A stretch of DNA of 16,779 nt from JAGLSB01 sp023135955 (GCA_030673645.1 DAOVIO010000084.1:1-16779), one strand, 5' to 3'; shown: positions 7,647 through 15,587, counted from the stretch's first letter. Notes: generated by a model not told the origin, from the letters alone. Translations and numbers: made by a program.

Positions 7647-10600
7647 TTATCCTGAAATCTGTTTACTAAATGAATCTTTATATATTACCGAGATTCGCTT
7701 TTTACCGTCCATAAGCACACATACTGGATCCTTAAATCGTATATGTCTTAAAAAATGACTTTCCTCCATTATCTCCTGGTCTTTTATATAATCCCAATCA
7801 ATAAATTCATTGATTGAAGAATATTGGATAGACATATATCCGATATTCATTGAAGTCACATTATGGAAAAAGTGAGATCCAAGTGAAGCATCAAGAGGAA
7901 AATCGGGCAGGCTGGTTTCCACAATAACTTTGGCTCCTGAAATATTGGACCACTTTACCGGTATACCAATAAGGGGATCTCGTGTGCCCCATCTACCGGG
8001 CCCAATGAGCATATAATTCCGTTTCTCACGTACCAGTTTTTTATTAAATTTATTAATCTCTGTTACAATTTCTTTGGTTTTTAGTTTATCAAAGTTATCT
8101 TCCCTGACGTAGACTAAATCTATGAGATTATCTACTTTCCCGTTACCCATACTTCTTTCAGCATAAATGACAAGTTCATGCTTCTTTAATGTTTCCAGAT
8201 TAATAGAATATTCTTCGCTACCGCCAAGCAATGGTTTAATCTGTAATAAATAAAATGAAGGTTTACCATTCTCAGATTTATTCAGATCCACGCCATACTC
8301 AACTTCTATAGGGCATCCAAGAGCCTCTTTCCCAATATCAAGAATAAAATCTAATGTATCTGCAAGGGGTGCATAATTGTATTTCAAAATATCGGCAAAA
8401 TCAACAATTCTGGGGCCAGTTGTATCTAAGCCTGGCATTATTCTATCATTATCAGGATCGTAAACAGAGGCAATATGATTTATTGTACCATGTTTTTCAG
8501 CATCTGAAATATTGAGCCGTGATAAATTACTTTCAGATCCTCCATGCAGCAGATCCAGGTCTTGCTTCAGCAAATCAAGGGCAAAATATTCAACCTGAGT
8601 ATCTCTTAAAAGAATTTTAGGAGAATTAATTTCTAAATTAGGATATTTTGGTGAAAAACGATGAGCTTTTTCTCCGTTTACGACATAATGGCCTAAACCA
8701 AGAGCTGCAATAGCAAAGCCATCCTCGGGCTCCATGTGAGCAACAGGATAGTAATTATGAGATTGTGCTGTTCCGCTAATATGAGGATAGAAATGATTTT
8801 CAAATTGGTTTCCTACTACTTCCTGAATAACTATACCCATTTTTTCCTCTTCCAATTTATAATTTATGGCCTCAAAATATGACCTTGATTCATTGGAATA
8901 TATAGATGCATAAACTAATTTAATTGCATCGGTAAGCTGTGAAAGCCTGACATTAAAATCATCGTTGTTATTTGGTAAAAAGAATGTTTCGAAAATTCCG
9001 GCAAAAGGTTGTGTTGTGCTGTCTTCTAGCAAGCTGGAAGACCTAACAGCCAAAGGCTTCTTCTCAACTTTCAATAATGACCGTAACTTTTTATCAAGAT
9101 GATAAGATAATTCCCCTTTAATAAACATTTCCCGTATCTGAATATAAGAATATTCTCCGTGAATGGTATTATGCAGATTGTTCTTTTCTAAAAAAATATC
9201 AAACTCATCTGTTCCAATAAAGGAGGTTCTGGGAGTGCGGATATTTATGTCTGGAATTAAATCAGAAAAATTAAGGTTATAAATAAGTGTATTGATAAAT
9301 GCAAGACCCCTTCCCTTTCCTCCAAGGGCGCCCATTCCGAGACTAACAATATTTCTTTCATCAAGCAATGCAGATTCTTCAAAATTTACAATTTTTCCGG
9401 TATTGGACTCATTCCTGTATTTATTTATGGCATATTTTAGATAATCTCTGAATTCGTTCGGATCCTCAAAATCAGAAACTCTCACAGGATTTATTAGTTT
9501 GGCAATTTTAATTTCTCCTCTAGCCATCAACCAAAGTGAAAAATGATTTCTCTTTCCATGATAAATCAGAGATTCCACAGGAATAGTTTCAATTTGCTTC
9601 TCAAATTCTTTAAGAGATTTTGCCTCACCAATTTTTCTGCCTCCCGGGTCCCTGTACTCAAAATTCCCGAATCCAAGATGATGACTAATAAAACTCTTGA
9701 TGTCCTGTATTAGTGTATCAGAATTCTTATTAATAAATATAGACTTTAACTCAAAGGCTAATCGGGAATTTTGATCATCCGAAGATTGAATAACTGTTGG
9801 AAGTCCAGGGTACTGACTTTTAACTTGTTTTACCAAAAGGAAACCTGCCTGGTCATCCAGTTTACCTTCACGAAAGAATTCGACATCTGTGATCAGACAA
9901 AGAATACTTTCACCATAATTATTGATAATATCAAGTGATTCTTCATAGCTTGATGCAAGAAGAATCTTGGGTCTTGCCCTGAGTCGGAGGACTTTGAATA
10001 AATCATCTGTAGAAACATCATCGATAATTCTTTTGGTCTGATCCATTACTGAATTATACAACAATGGCAAGTAGCGTGAATAATACTTTTCTGAATCTTC
10101 TACCAGTAGTATTACCTTTACAAGACCAATCTGAGTATCATTTTCAACATTGACCCTATCCTCTAAATGCTTAACCATAGCAAAGAAAATAGTAGAATCT
10201 CCATTCCAAACAAAAAGCTTATCTATATGAGCAAAATTATCTTTTTTAGACTTAAAAGTGCTTACTTCCAGATTATTATTCAGAAGTACGTATACCGGAA
10301 TATATATAAAGTCTTTTTTAATCGTTTTAGCGAGTTTTAAAGGAGTTATTCTGTCGCTGCCAATCATTAGAATAACCAAATCGAAATGTCTTTTATTAAT
10401 CTGAGCCAAAGCTTCATCGTAATTGGAAACACCAGTTACCCTGGGCATTGAAGTTAAGTTCATTTGATGATACTCTCCTAGTATATGCTCAGAAAATCGC
10501 CCTTCTTTTTCGATAGCAAATGCATCATAAAGTGTAGAGACTAAGAGTATTTCCTTCACTTTATACGGCATAAGATCATGAAAAATATCACGATTGGCAT

Positions 10601-11132
10601 TCTGCTTATTCAGGAATTTTTGAAGTAACTTCCTATTTGATATGTCTGCCGGCTTCTGGAACTCTTTAACTTCTGAATCGACCTGGTCACTTTGCGTTGA
10701 TTCTCTCAGAATCCTTTTTGCTTCAACAGTATTCAGGTAATTACTAATAATGGAAGCCAGATTATCAATTAAATGCCTTTCTTCTTTCAAAAACGGTCCT
10801 TCATCCAAATCGATGAATTTTTTCAGATAATAAATCTCAATTTCACCCTGAGAATTATCAATGGTAGTAAAAGTCTTTGAGAGTCTCCATTCTGTTTCTC
10901 CAAATCCTGCCGATTTATATTCATTTTTTTTGAAAGATATTTTCGCTGCAGTATTGGCAGGGTATTGCCATGCTTTTGGGAGTATATGGACTATACGGCG
11001 CAGTGTTTCATCTACTTCTTTACCCTCATGAATAATTTGGTTTGTTTTATTAATACACGCGAGTTCCTTAAGTCTCTCGCGTTTTTCGTCCATCAATTGT
11101 TGAATATCATTTTCATTCCTGGGTACATCCAT
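7647..11132 (-). CDS. GAF-receiver-PPDK_N (PEP/pyruvate-binding) protein, 1161 aa
   Basis: A paralogue of the protein encoded directly downstream, with an extra N-terminal GAF-like sensor domain (about 21-140) containing LPKAWQYP and EGPFLKEERHLI, a pattern familiar from sensor-kinase GAF domains. Next come a degenerate receiver (about 193-330; LYDAFAIEKEGR), a receiver with intact E345-D346, D416, S450/S451 and K469 (338-490), and a linker with FSLWLMAR (531-538). The PPDK_N ATP-binding domain follows (597-970): LGGKGRGLAF, AVRSSSLLEDS (R697), EVEYGVDL and QIKP at 964-967, where the usual R is K. The C-terminal domain holds IGPGRWGTRDP and GSHFF (H1087). No transmembrane segments, histidine-kinase core or PEP-binding domain are visible. 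It begins the two-gene unit; the 358 bp upstream contain repeats and no clear promoter. Function is unknown; an ATP-dependent, signal-controlled phosphotransfer role is inferred. Confidence 0.88.
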   Translation of the reverse strand: MDVPRNENDIQQLMDEKRERLKELACINKTNQIIHEGKEVDETLRRIVHILPKAWQYPANTAAKISFKKNEYKSAGFGETEWRLSKTFTTIDNSQGEIEIYYLKKFIDLDEGPFLKEERHLIDNLASIISNYLNTVEAKRILRESTQSDQVDSEVKEFQKPADISNRKLLQKFLNKQNANRDIFHDLMPYKVKEILLVSTLYDAFAIEKEGRFSEHILGEYHQMNLTSMPRVTGVSNYDEALAQINKRHFDLVILMIGSDRITPLKLAKTIKKDFIYIPVYVLLNNNLEVSTFKSKKDNFAHIDKLFVWNGDSTIFFAMVKHLEDRVNVENDTQIGLVKVILLVEDSEKYYSRYLPLLYNSVMDQTKRIIDDVSTDDLFKVLRLRARPKILLASSYEESLDIINNYGESILCLITDVEFFREGKLDDQAGFLLVKQVKSQYPGLPTVIQSSDDQNSRLAFELKSIFINKNSDTLIQDIKSFISHHLGFGNFEYRDPGGRKIGEAKSLKEFEKQIETIPVESLIYHGKRNHFSLWLMARGEIKIAKLINPVRVSDFEDPNEFRDYLKYAINKYRNESNTGKIVNFEESALLDERNIVSLGMGALGGKGRGLAFINTLIYNLNFSDLIPDINIRTPRTSFIGTDEFDIFLEKNNLHNTIHGEYSYIQIREMFIKGELSYHLDKKLRSLLKVEKKPLAVRSSSLLEDSTTQPFAGIFETFFLPNNNDDFNVRLSQLTDAIKLVYASIYSNESRSYFEAINYKLEEEKMGIVIQEVVGNQFENHFYPHISGTAQSHNYYPVAHMEPEDGFAIAALGLGHYVVNGEKAHRFSPKYPNLEINSPKILLRDTQVEYFALDLLKQDLDLLHGGSESNLSRLNISDAEKHGTINHIASVYDPDNDRIMPGLDTTGPRIVDFADILKYNYAPLADTLDFILDIGKEALGCPIEVEYGVDLNKSENGKPSFYLLQIKPLLGGSEEYSINLETLKKHELVIYAERSMGNGKVDNLIDLVYVREDNFDKLKTKEIVTEINKFNKKLVREKRNYMLIGPGRWGTRDPLIGIPVKWSNISGAKVIVETSLPDFPLDASLGSHFFHNVTSMNIGYMSIQYSSINEFIDWDYIKDQEIMEESHFLRHIRFKDPVCVLMDGKKRISVIYKDSFSKQISG

Positions 11133-11314
11133 TAAAATGTTTTTTGGTACAGAGTAAAATTAATGAAAAAAAACGATGGTGCAAGGCTTAGTAATGAACT
11201 GTGAAGGCTTGAGAATATAAGTCTATTCGTTGAATATCCCTTTAATGATAAAAAACAAAAGGATCATCCGGTGAAAATATCTTTTTTAATTAAAATAACG
11301 ACCAACAACCAGTA

Positions 11315-11357
11315 CCCTTCGACAAGCTCAGGGACTGCAGGCTCAGGGCGGGAGCCC
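11315..11357. repeat. Intergenic palindromic element (CCCTTCGACAAGCTCAGGG type) with GC hairpin
   Basis: CCCTTCGACAAGCTCAGGG at 11315-11333 is an imperfect palindrome widely seen between genes in Bacteroidota. It is followed by GGCTC (11340-11344) pairing with GAGCC (11352-11356), or alternatively GGGC (11346-11349) with GCCC (11354-11357) around a GGGA loop. Together they can fold as a compact structure behind korB on the - strand and may serve as a transcription terminator or mRNA 3'-end element. The function is inferred from position. Confidence 0.55.
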
Positions 11358-11378
11358 AGTAACAAGAACCGAGCGAAG

Positions 11379-11408
11379 CGAGCTCAACGACTGAAAGGAG
11401 TTAAACCA
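11379..11408. repeat. Direct repeat, copy 1 of 2 (30 bp)
   Basis: This 30-bp segment recurs at 11461-11490 with two mismatches (11382 and 11405). The inner 22 bp (11383-11404, beginning CTCAACGACTG and ending GGAGTTAA) are identical. The copies are 82 bp apart. It is preceded by GAGCGAAGC at 11371-11379, whose reverse complement GCTTCGCTC is also the loop of the hairpin after thrC. Confidence 0.85.
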
Positions 11409-11460
11409 GCAACAGAAAACAGTAACCAGCAAGAGTAACCAGAACTGAGGGGGGGGCGAT

Positions 11461-11490
11461 CGAACTCAACGACTGAAAGGAGTTAATCCA
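11461..11490. repeat. Direct repeat, copy 2 of 2 (30 bp), abutting the korB stop
   Basis: Second copy of the 30-bp repeat at 11379-11408, with an identical 22-bp core at 11465-11486. It ends exactly one base before the korB stop codon (11491-11493, reverse strand), so the korB transcript begins its 3' untranslated region inside this repeat. A run of eight G (11449-11456) lies just beyond it. Confidence 0.85.
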
Positions 11491-12516
11491 TTACTTCTCC
11501 TCGTTTATCATAAATGTATTCCCGCTTCGCATTAATTCATCAACATTTTTAAATTTAGCAGTAGCTTTGTTTGCTTTAACCTGCTCATATAACATTGACT
11601 CATAAACGGGATTCTTAACGGCCCTGATAACTCCCATTGCAACAGGAAATTCGGGCAAACTCATCCGTGCAAGCATATAATGAAGTGAATGTGAATCATC
11701 GTGTGAATCATGTACAGCAAGATCATCTACTGTAATACCATTCTCTCCAATCGTAACCACTTCAAATTTATTTGATTTTAGGATAAGACCTTTTTCCCTG
11801 TTTTTACCAAAGATCATCGGTTCACCATGTTTTAAATAAATCTGGTGATCATGCTTCACATCTGAACCAGTAATTTCATTATGAACTTTATTGGCAAATA
11901 TCACACAATTCTGAAGAATTTCGACAACAGTTGTTCCTCTGTGATCTGCAGCTTCAACAAGCACTTCTTTCATCATTTTTGGATCGGTATCTACAATCCG
12001 CGCGAAAAAAGCACCCTGAGCTCCCATTACCAATTCTCCTGGTCTGAAAGGATTCTCAATTGTTCCATCAGGAGATGTTTTTGTAACACTTCCAACAGGT
12101 GTAGTAGGTGAATACTGTCCTTTTGTTAGTCCGTAAATCTTATTGTTAAATAATAGAATATTTATATTAATGTTTCTACGGATAACATGAATAAAATGAT
12201 TTCCTCCAATAGCCATAGAATCACCATCACCAGTTACAACCCACACACTTAAATTGGGGTTCGCTACTTTAACTCCAGATGCAATAGCCGTAGCTCTTCC
12301 ATGTAAACTATGAAAACCATAGGTGTTAATATAGTATGGGAATCGTGATGAGCACCCTATTCCTGAAACAAAAACGATATCTTCCTTTCTTACTCCGGTA
12401 AGAGAAAGAGCGTTTTTAATGGTTGATAAAACTGAAAATGAGCCACAACCTGCACACCATTTAACAGAGCCATCTACCTTAAAATCCTTAGCTGTTATTA
12501 CACTATTTTCGCTCAT
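11491..12516 (-). CDS. korB: 2-oxoacid (2-oxoglutarate):ferredoxin oxidoreductase, beta subunit
   Basis: A 341-residue thiamine-pyrophosphate subunit that, with KorA, converts 2-oxoglutarate, CoA and oxidised ferredoxin to succinyl-CoA and CO2, or runs in reverse. The TPP/Mg segment begins GDGDSMAIGGNH at 96 and runs to FNNKIYGLTKGQ near 134. Cysteines C21 and C24 (WCAGCG), C55 (GIGCSSRF) and C204 have the spacing of the [4Fe-4S] ligands of archaeal two-subunit OFORs. YSPTTPVGSVTKTSP (135-149) is typical of the KorB group rather than pyruvate enzymes, but 2-oxoglutarate specificity is still an inference. It starts 2 bases after the korA stop, so the pair is one operon. Confidence 0.95.
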   Translation of the reverse strand: MSENSVITAKDFKVDGSVKWCAGCGSFSVLSTIKNALSLTGVRKEDIVFVSGIGCSSRFPYYINTYGFHSLHGRATAIASGVKVANPNLSVWVVTGDGDSMAIGGNHFIHVIRRNININILLFNNKIYGLTKGQYSPTTPVGSVTKTSPDGTIENPFRPGELVMGAQGAFFARIVDTDPKMMKEVLVEAADHRGTTVVEILQNCVIFANKVHNEITGSDVKHDHQIYLKHGEPMIFGKNREKGLILKSNKFEVVTIGENGITVDDLAVHDSHDDSHSLHYMLARMSLPEFPVAMGVIRAVKNPVYESMLYEQVKANKATAKFKNVDELMRSGNTFMINEEK

Positions 12517-12518
12517 AA

Positions 12519-14366
12519 TTATATCTTTTCAAGTAGTTCCCTAAACTTTATCTTTAATTCCGAAATCATAAATGGTAATCCTTGTACCTTATTATATTGT
12601 TGGTACTCATAAGAGGGGTGTTTAGATCTTAAATAATTTGCAAATTGTCCCATATTTAATTCACATACAACACGCTTTTTGAAGCTCTTTAAAACCTCTT
12701 CAGTATTTCCTGGTAAAGGATTTATATAGTTAAACTGAGCGAGACTAATTGAATGTCCTTCTTCCTGCAATTCGGATACTGCAGTGAATAATGCACCATA
12801 AGTACCTCCCCATCCTACAACTAAAAGATCAGCAGAATCTTCACCCAAAACTTCCTGTTCCGGGATAAAATTGACTACTTTATTTATTTTTTCCTGCCTT
12901 TTTTCTACCATTATCTGGTGATTCATAGGATCATGAGAAACCTCCCCTGTGATGTCTGCCTTTTCCAATCCGCCAATACGATGCCTCATACCTTCCTGTC
13001 CAGGTGTTGCCCACATTCTTGCAAGTGTTTCTTCATCACGCGAATATGGAAAATATTCTTCATGATTATCCTCAACCTTCCTTGTCCCAATCTCTGCCAT
13101 TTCCTTTACCTCAGGAATATGCCATAACTCAGATCCATTAGCGAGGTAACCATCAGTTAACAAAATTACAGGTGACATATGTTCTAATGCAAGTTTTGCA
13201 GCTTTATAAGCATAGTCGAAACAATTTGCCGGAGAACTTGCAGCAATAACTACCACCGGACTTTCTCCATTTCTTCCATATAAGGCCTGCAATAAATCAC
13301 TTTGCTCTGTCTTAGTTGGCAGCCCGGTAGAAGGACCACCTCTCTGGACATTAACAATAACTATTGGTAACTCTGTAATTACAGCCAAACCAATTGCTTC
13401 ACCTTTTAAGGCTAAACCTGGTCCTGAAGTAGAAGTAACTGCCAACCTGCCTGAAAAGGATGCCCCAATAGCAGAGCAGATACCTGCAATTTCATCTTCA
13501 GCCTGAAATGTCAATGCATCAAGATGCTTCATTCCTGAAAGCTCTTGTAAAATCTCAGAAGCTGGAGTTATTGGGTAAGACCCAAGAAATAACCCGATAT
13601 TAGCTCTTTCAGAAGCTGCAAGTAAACCCCATGCTGTTGCCTGATTACCACTAATATTTCTAAAAAGTCCTTTCTTATTTTTTGCAGGATTAACTAAAAA
13701 AGTGGTTGAAAAAGCTTCAATGGTTTCTGCATAATTAAATCCGGCATGTAGAACAGCTTCATTAGCTTCAACCAATTCTGGCTTAGATTTAAATTTATCC
13801 TGTAAAAAATTTTCTCCAATTGATATATCCCGATTAAAAAGGAAAAACAAAATTCCAGCTACAAATTGGTTTTTTGTTTTGTCTGCCGTTTTTGAGTCAA
13901 GTCCTAATTCATTTGTTGTCGCTCTGGTCAATTCGGTTATTGGTGCTTTAATAATATTAAATCCTTCAAGACTACCATCATTCAATGGATCTTCAATATA
14001 ACCGGCTTTCTTAAAATTTTTATCGTCAAAATTATCGATATCAATAATTATGGTAGCTTCTGCTTTCACCCATTTCATATTAGCTTTTAATGCAGCAGGA
14101 TTCATTGCTACAAGCACATCAGCTAAATCCCCCGGAGTTGACACATCTTTATGACCAATATGAACCTGAAATCCAGATACTCCGGCAACCGTACCTTGCG
14201 GTGCACGTATCTCAGATGGATAATCTGGAAAAGTTGACAAATCGTTTCCGATAAAAGCAGAAGTATCAGAAAACTGACTGCCAGTTAACTGCATTCCATC
14301 TCCTGAATCTCCAGCAAATTTTACAACAACTTCCTCTAATTCAACAATATTCGGTTTTTTCCCCAT
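12519..14366 (-). CDS. korA: 2-oxoacid (2-oxoglutarate):ferredoxin oxidoreductase, alpha subunit (gamma-alpha fusion)
   Basis: Catalytic partner of KorB. With the start at 14366 it is 615 residues. An N-terminal gamma-type domain (about 10-180) contains KFAGDSGDGMQLTGSQF and YPSEIRAPQGTVAGVSGFQV. The alpha domain follows, with YPITPASE (264-271; the YPITP motif contacts the 2-oxoacid and CoA in studied homologues) and RGGPSTGLPTKTEQSDL. The frame is open 14 codons further upstream (ATG at 14408), but that extension is a hydrophobic stretch not expected in this family, while MGKKPNIVELEEVVVKFAG looks like a normal N-terminus. Two short CAAAATTA boxes (TAATTTTG on the - strand) at 14514-14521 and 14529-14536 could be promoter -7 elements, but no -33 box was found. 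Confidence 0.94.
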   Translation of the reverse strand: MGKKPNIVELEEVVVKFAGDSGDGMQLTGSQFSDTSAFIGNDLSTFPDYPSEIRAPQGTVAGVSGFQVHIGHKDVSTPGDLADVLVAMNPAALKANMKWVKAEATIIIDIDNFDDKNFKKAGYIEDPLNDGSLEGFNIIKAPITELTRATTNELGLDSKTADKTKNQFVAGILFFLFNRDISIGENFLQDKFKSKPELVEANEAVLHAGFNYAETIEAFSTTFLVNPAKNKKGLFRNISGNQATAWGLLAASERANIGLFLGSYPITPASEILQELSGMKHLDALTFQAEDEIAGICSAIGASFSGRLAVTSTSGPGLALKGEAIGLAVITELPIVIVNVQRGGPSTGLPTKTEQSDLLQALYGRNGESPVVVIAASSPANCFDYAYKAAKLALEHMSPVILLTDGYLANGSELWHIPEVKEMAEIGTRKVEDNHEEYFPYSRDEETLARMWATPGQEGMRHRIGGLEKADITGEVSHDPMNHQIMVEKRQEKINKVVNFIPEQEVLGEDSADLLVVGWGGTYGALFTAVSELQEEGHSISLAQFNYINPLPGNTEEVLKSFKKRVVCELNMGQFANYLRSKHPSYEYQQYNKVQGLPFMISELKIKFRELLEKI

Positions 14367-14665
14367 AACAGGTTTTAATAAATAAATGAATGTATATATT
14401 AAATGCATACAAGATTTACCTTATATGCATCTATGAATTTTCTTTGGTAATTTTCTTTTTCTTTGTGTTGAATCTCCATAAATAAGCTCTATGGAAATTT
14501 TCATTCAATAAATCAAAATTATTCTAATCAAAATTAAATATTTCCCTTAATGCTAATCACTTTTTTAACATTTTTTTAAACATAACAAAACTAAGTTTTT
14601 GTTTTCAAATTACATAGAGTTATTTAGATAAAATACTATTAATCTTACATCATTATTCAAAAAAT
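14367..14665. other. Divergent promoter region between korA and the gamma-carbonic anhydrase gene
   Basis: About 300 bp of very AT-rich DNA between divergently transcribed genes, so it should carry both promoters. TAATTTTG boxes on the - strand (14514-14521, 14529-14536) match the Bacteroidota -7 pattern TAnnTTTG but lack a -33 TTTG at 19-21 bp. On the + strand TAAGTTTTTG near 14592 is only a loose match. No operator palindrome or riboswitch-like structure was recognised. Confidence 0.4.
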
Positions 14666-15184
14666 ATGACAATAATAAAAACAGTTAGAGGATTTACACC
14701 AATTTTTGACAAAAACTGCTTCCTTGCAGAGAACGCGGTTATCATCGGGGATGTAAAAATGGGTAAGGATTGTTCAGTATGGTATGGTGTTGTAATAAGG
14801 GGTGATGTAAACTCAATAAGGATTGGAAATAAAGTTAACATTCAGGATGGATCTACTTTGCACACTCTTTTTGAAAAATCGGTAATTGATATCGGAGATA
14901 ATGTTTCCGTAGGGCACAATGTTGTTATTCATGGTGCAAAAATTGAAAAAAATTGTCTTCTGGGAATTGGCTCTGTAATTCTTGATAATGCGGTTATTGG
15001 TGAGGGTTCAATTATAGCGGCCGGATCTGTGATACTTGAAGGCACGATAGTTGAACCAGGTAGTATTTATGCCGGCGTTCCTGCCAAAAGAATTAAATCA
15101 GTCGACCCTGAACAATCGAAAGAAATGATTGAGAAAATTGCTAATAATTATCTGTTTTATTCTGAATGGTATAGGGAGGAGTAG
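14666..15184 (+). CDS. Gamma-class carbonic anhydrase family protein (left-handed beta-helix)
   Basis: A 172-residue hexapeptide-repeat protein of the YrdA/PaaY/Cam group. Isoleucine/valine-rich hexapeptide turns run from about 20 to 140 (for example AVIIGDV, VVIRGDV, SIIAAGS), followed by a C-terminal helix. The metal-site histidines are H66 (STLHT), H84 and H89 (VGHNVVIHG). R45, D47 and Q60, which correspond to Cam active-site residues, are also present. It lacks the acidic loop of the archaeal Cam enzyme, as do most bacterial homologues, so carbonic anhydrase activity is possible but not certain. It probably forms a trimer in the cytoplasm. It diverges from korA, and a CO2-handling link to the CO2-releasing or fixing KorAB is a reasonable inference. 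Confidence 0.93.
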   Translation: MTIIKTVRGFTPIFDKNCFLAENAVIIGDVKMGKDCSVWYGVVIRGDVNSIRIGNKVNIQDGSTLHTLFEKSVIDIGDNVSVGHNVVIHGAKIEKNCLLGIGSVILDNAVIGEGSIIAAGSVILEGTIVEPGSIYAGVPAKRIKSVDPEQSKEMIEKIANNYLFYSEWYREE

Positions 15185-15268
15185 GGTGAACCCTCATTCC
15201 TAATTATCTAAAATTCCCTTCTAATATACATAGAGAAATTATTGACCGCGTGATATAGTTCAACCGGT

Positions 15269-15301
15269 ACTTCATGCCTGGTCGTTCCGACCACATGAAG
15301 T
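15269..15301. terminator. Strong two-part hairpin between the convergent carbonic anhydrase and yoeB genes
   Basis: ACTTCATG (15269-15276) pairs with CATGAAGT (15294-15301), and TGGTCG (15279-15284) pairs with CGACCA (15288-15293) around a TTC loop. This gives 14 base pairs interrupted only by a two-C bulge. A moderately T-rich stretch (CCTATTTATTA) follows on the + strand. It lies 85 bases after the carbonic anhydrase stop and 29 bases before the end of yoeB, so it can terminate the + strand transcript and perhaps both. Confidence 0.65.
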
Positions 15302-15329
15302 CCTATTTATTACCACCCGTTTAGATAGA

Positions 15330-15587
15330 TTAATCATAATGAAATCTGCATTTCACAATATGTAATTCATCACCTTTTACTTTATAAATTAATCTATGTT
15401 CACTGTCAATTCGGCGAGACCAATATCCTTTGTACTTGTATTTTAAAGGTTCTGGCTTTCCTATTCCGGAAAATGGATTACGTGAAACATCTTTTATTAA
15501 TTCATTTATCTTTTTGACTATCTTTTTATCGGTTTTTTGCCAATACAAATAATCCTCCCAGGATTCATCTACGAATATGTATTTCAT
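15330..15587 (-). CDS. yoeB: YoeB family mRNA interferase toxin
   Basis: An 85-residue RelE-superfamily toxin that, in the studied E. coli protein, cleaves mRNA in the ribosomal A site. It aligns with E. coli YoeB (84 aa) without gaps over most of its length: ESWEDYLYWQ, KKINELIKD, GKPEPLK, WSRRI and EHRLIY. The catalytic residues E46, R65, H83 and Y84 are all present at the same numbers, so the toxin looks active. One extra residue (D85) follows the usual C-terminal HY. Its ATG overlaps the yefM stop by one base (TAATG), giving the standard antitoxin-first, coupled arrangement. Confidence 0.97.
   Translation of the reverse strand: MKYIFVDESWEDYLYWQKTDKKIVKKINELIKDVSRNPFSGIGKPEPLKYKYKGYWSRRIDSEHRLIYKVKGDELHIVKCRFHYD

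Larger units (their letters stand above)
11133..11490. other. Repeat-rich intergenic spacer between korB and the 1161-aa PPDK_N gene
   Basis: No gene is seen. The half nearest the PPDK_N gene (11133-11300) is AT-rich and would have to hold its promoter, but no clear -7/-33 pair was found. The other half (11301-11490) is much more GC-rich and contains the palindrome-like CCCTTCGACAAGCTCAGGG (11315-11333), small GC hairpins, a 30-bp direct repeat, a GAGCGAAGC element, repeated AGTAACCAG (11421-11429, 11434-11442) and a run of eight G (11449-11456). Its composition is unlike its surroundings and typical of Bacteroidota intergenic repeat clusters. Confidence 0.7.

Noticed and set aside
7647..11132. 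Annotation as a true phosphoenolpyruvate synthase (ppsA)
   Set aside because: Only the ATP-binding domain is shared; no recognisable phosphohistidine motif or PEP-binding barrel is visible.
11881..12111. Short + strand frames inside korB, korA, gdhA and the PPDK_N genes
   Set aside because: They are antisense to well-supported genes and encode no recognisable proteins.
14364..14408. Upstream korA start at 14408 (14 extra residues)
   Set aside because: The extension is an unlikely hydrophobic stretch, while the ATG at 14366 gives the usual KorA N-terminus.
14514..14536. Twin TAATTTTG boxes as korA promoters
   Set aside because: They match the -7 pattern, but no -33 TTTG lies at the right distance and the region is so AT-rich that chance matches are expected.
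15183..15194. AGGGT/ACCCT hairpin at the carbonic anhydrase stop as a terminator
   Set aside because: The 2-nt loop is too tight, the stem is short, and the stronger hairpin at 15269-15301 is a better candidate.
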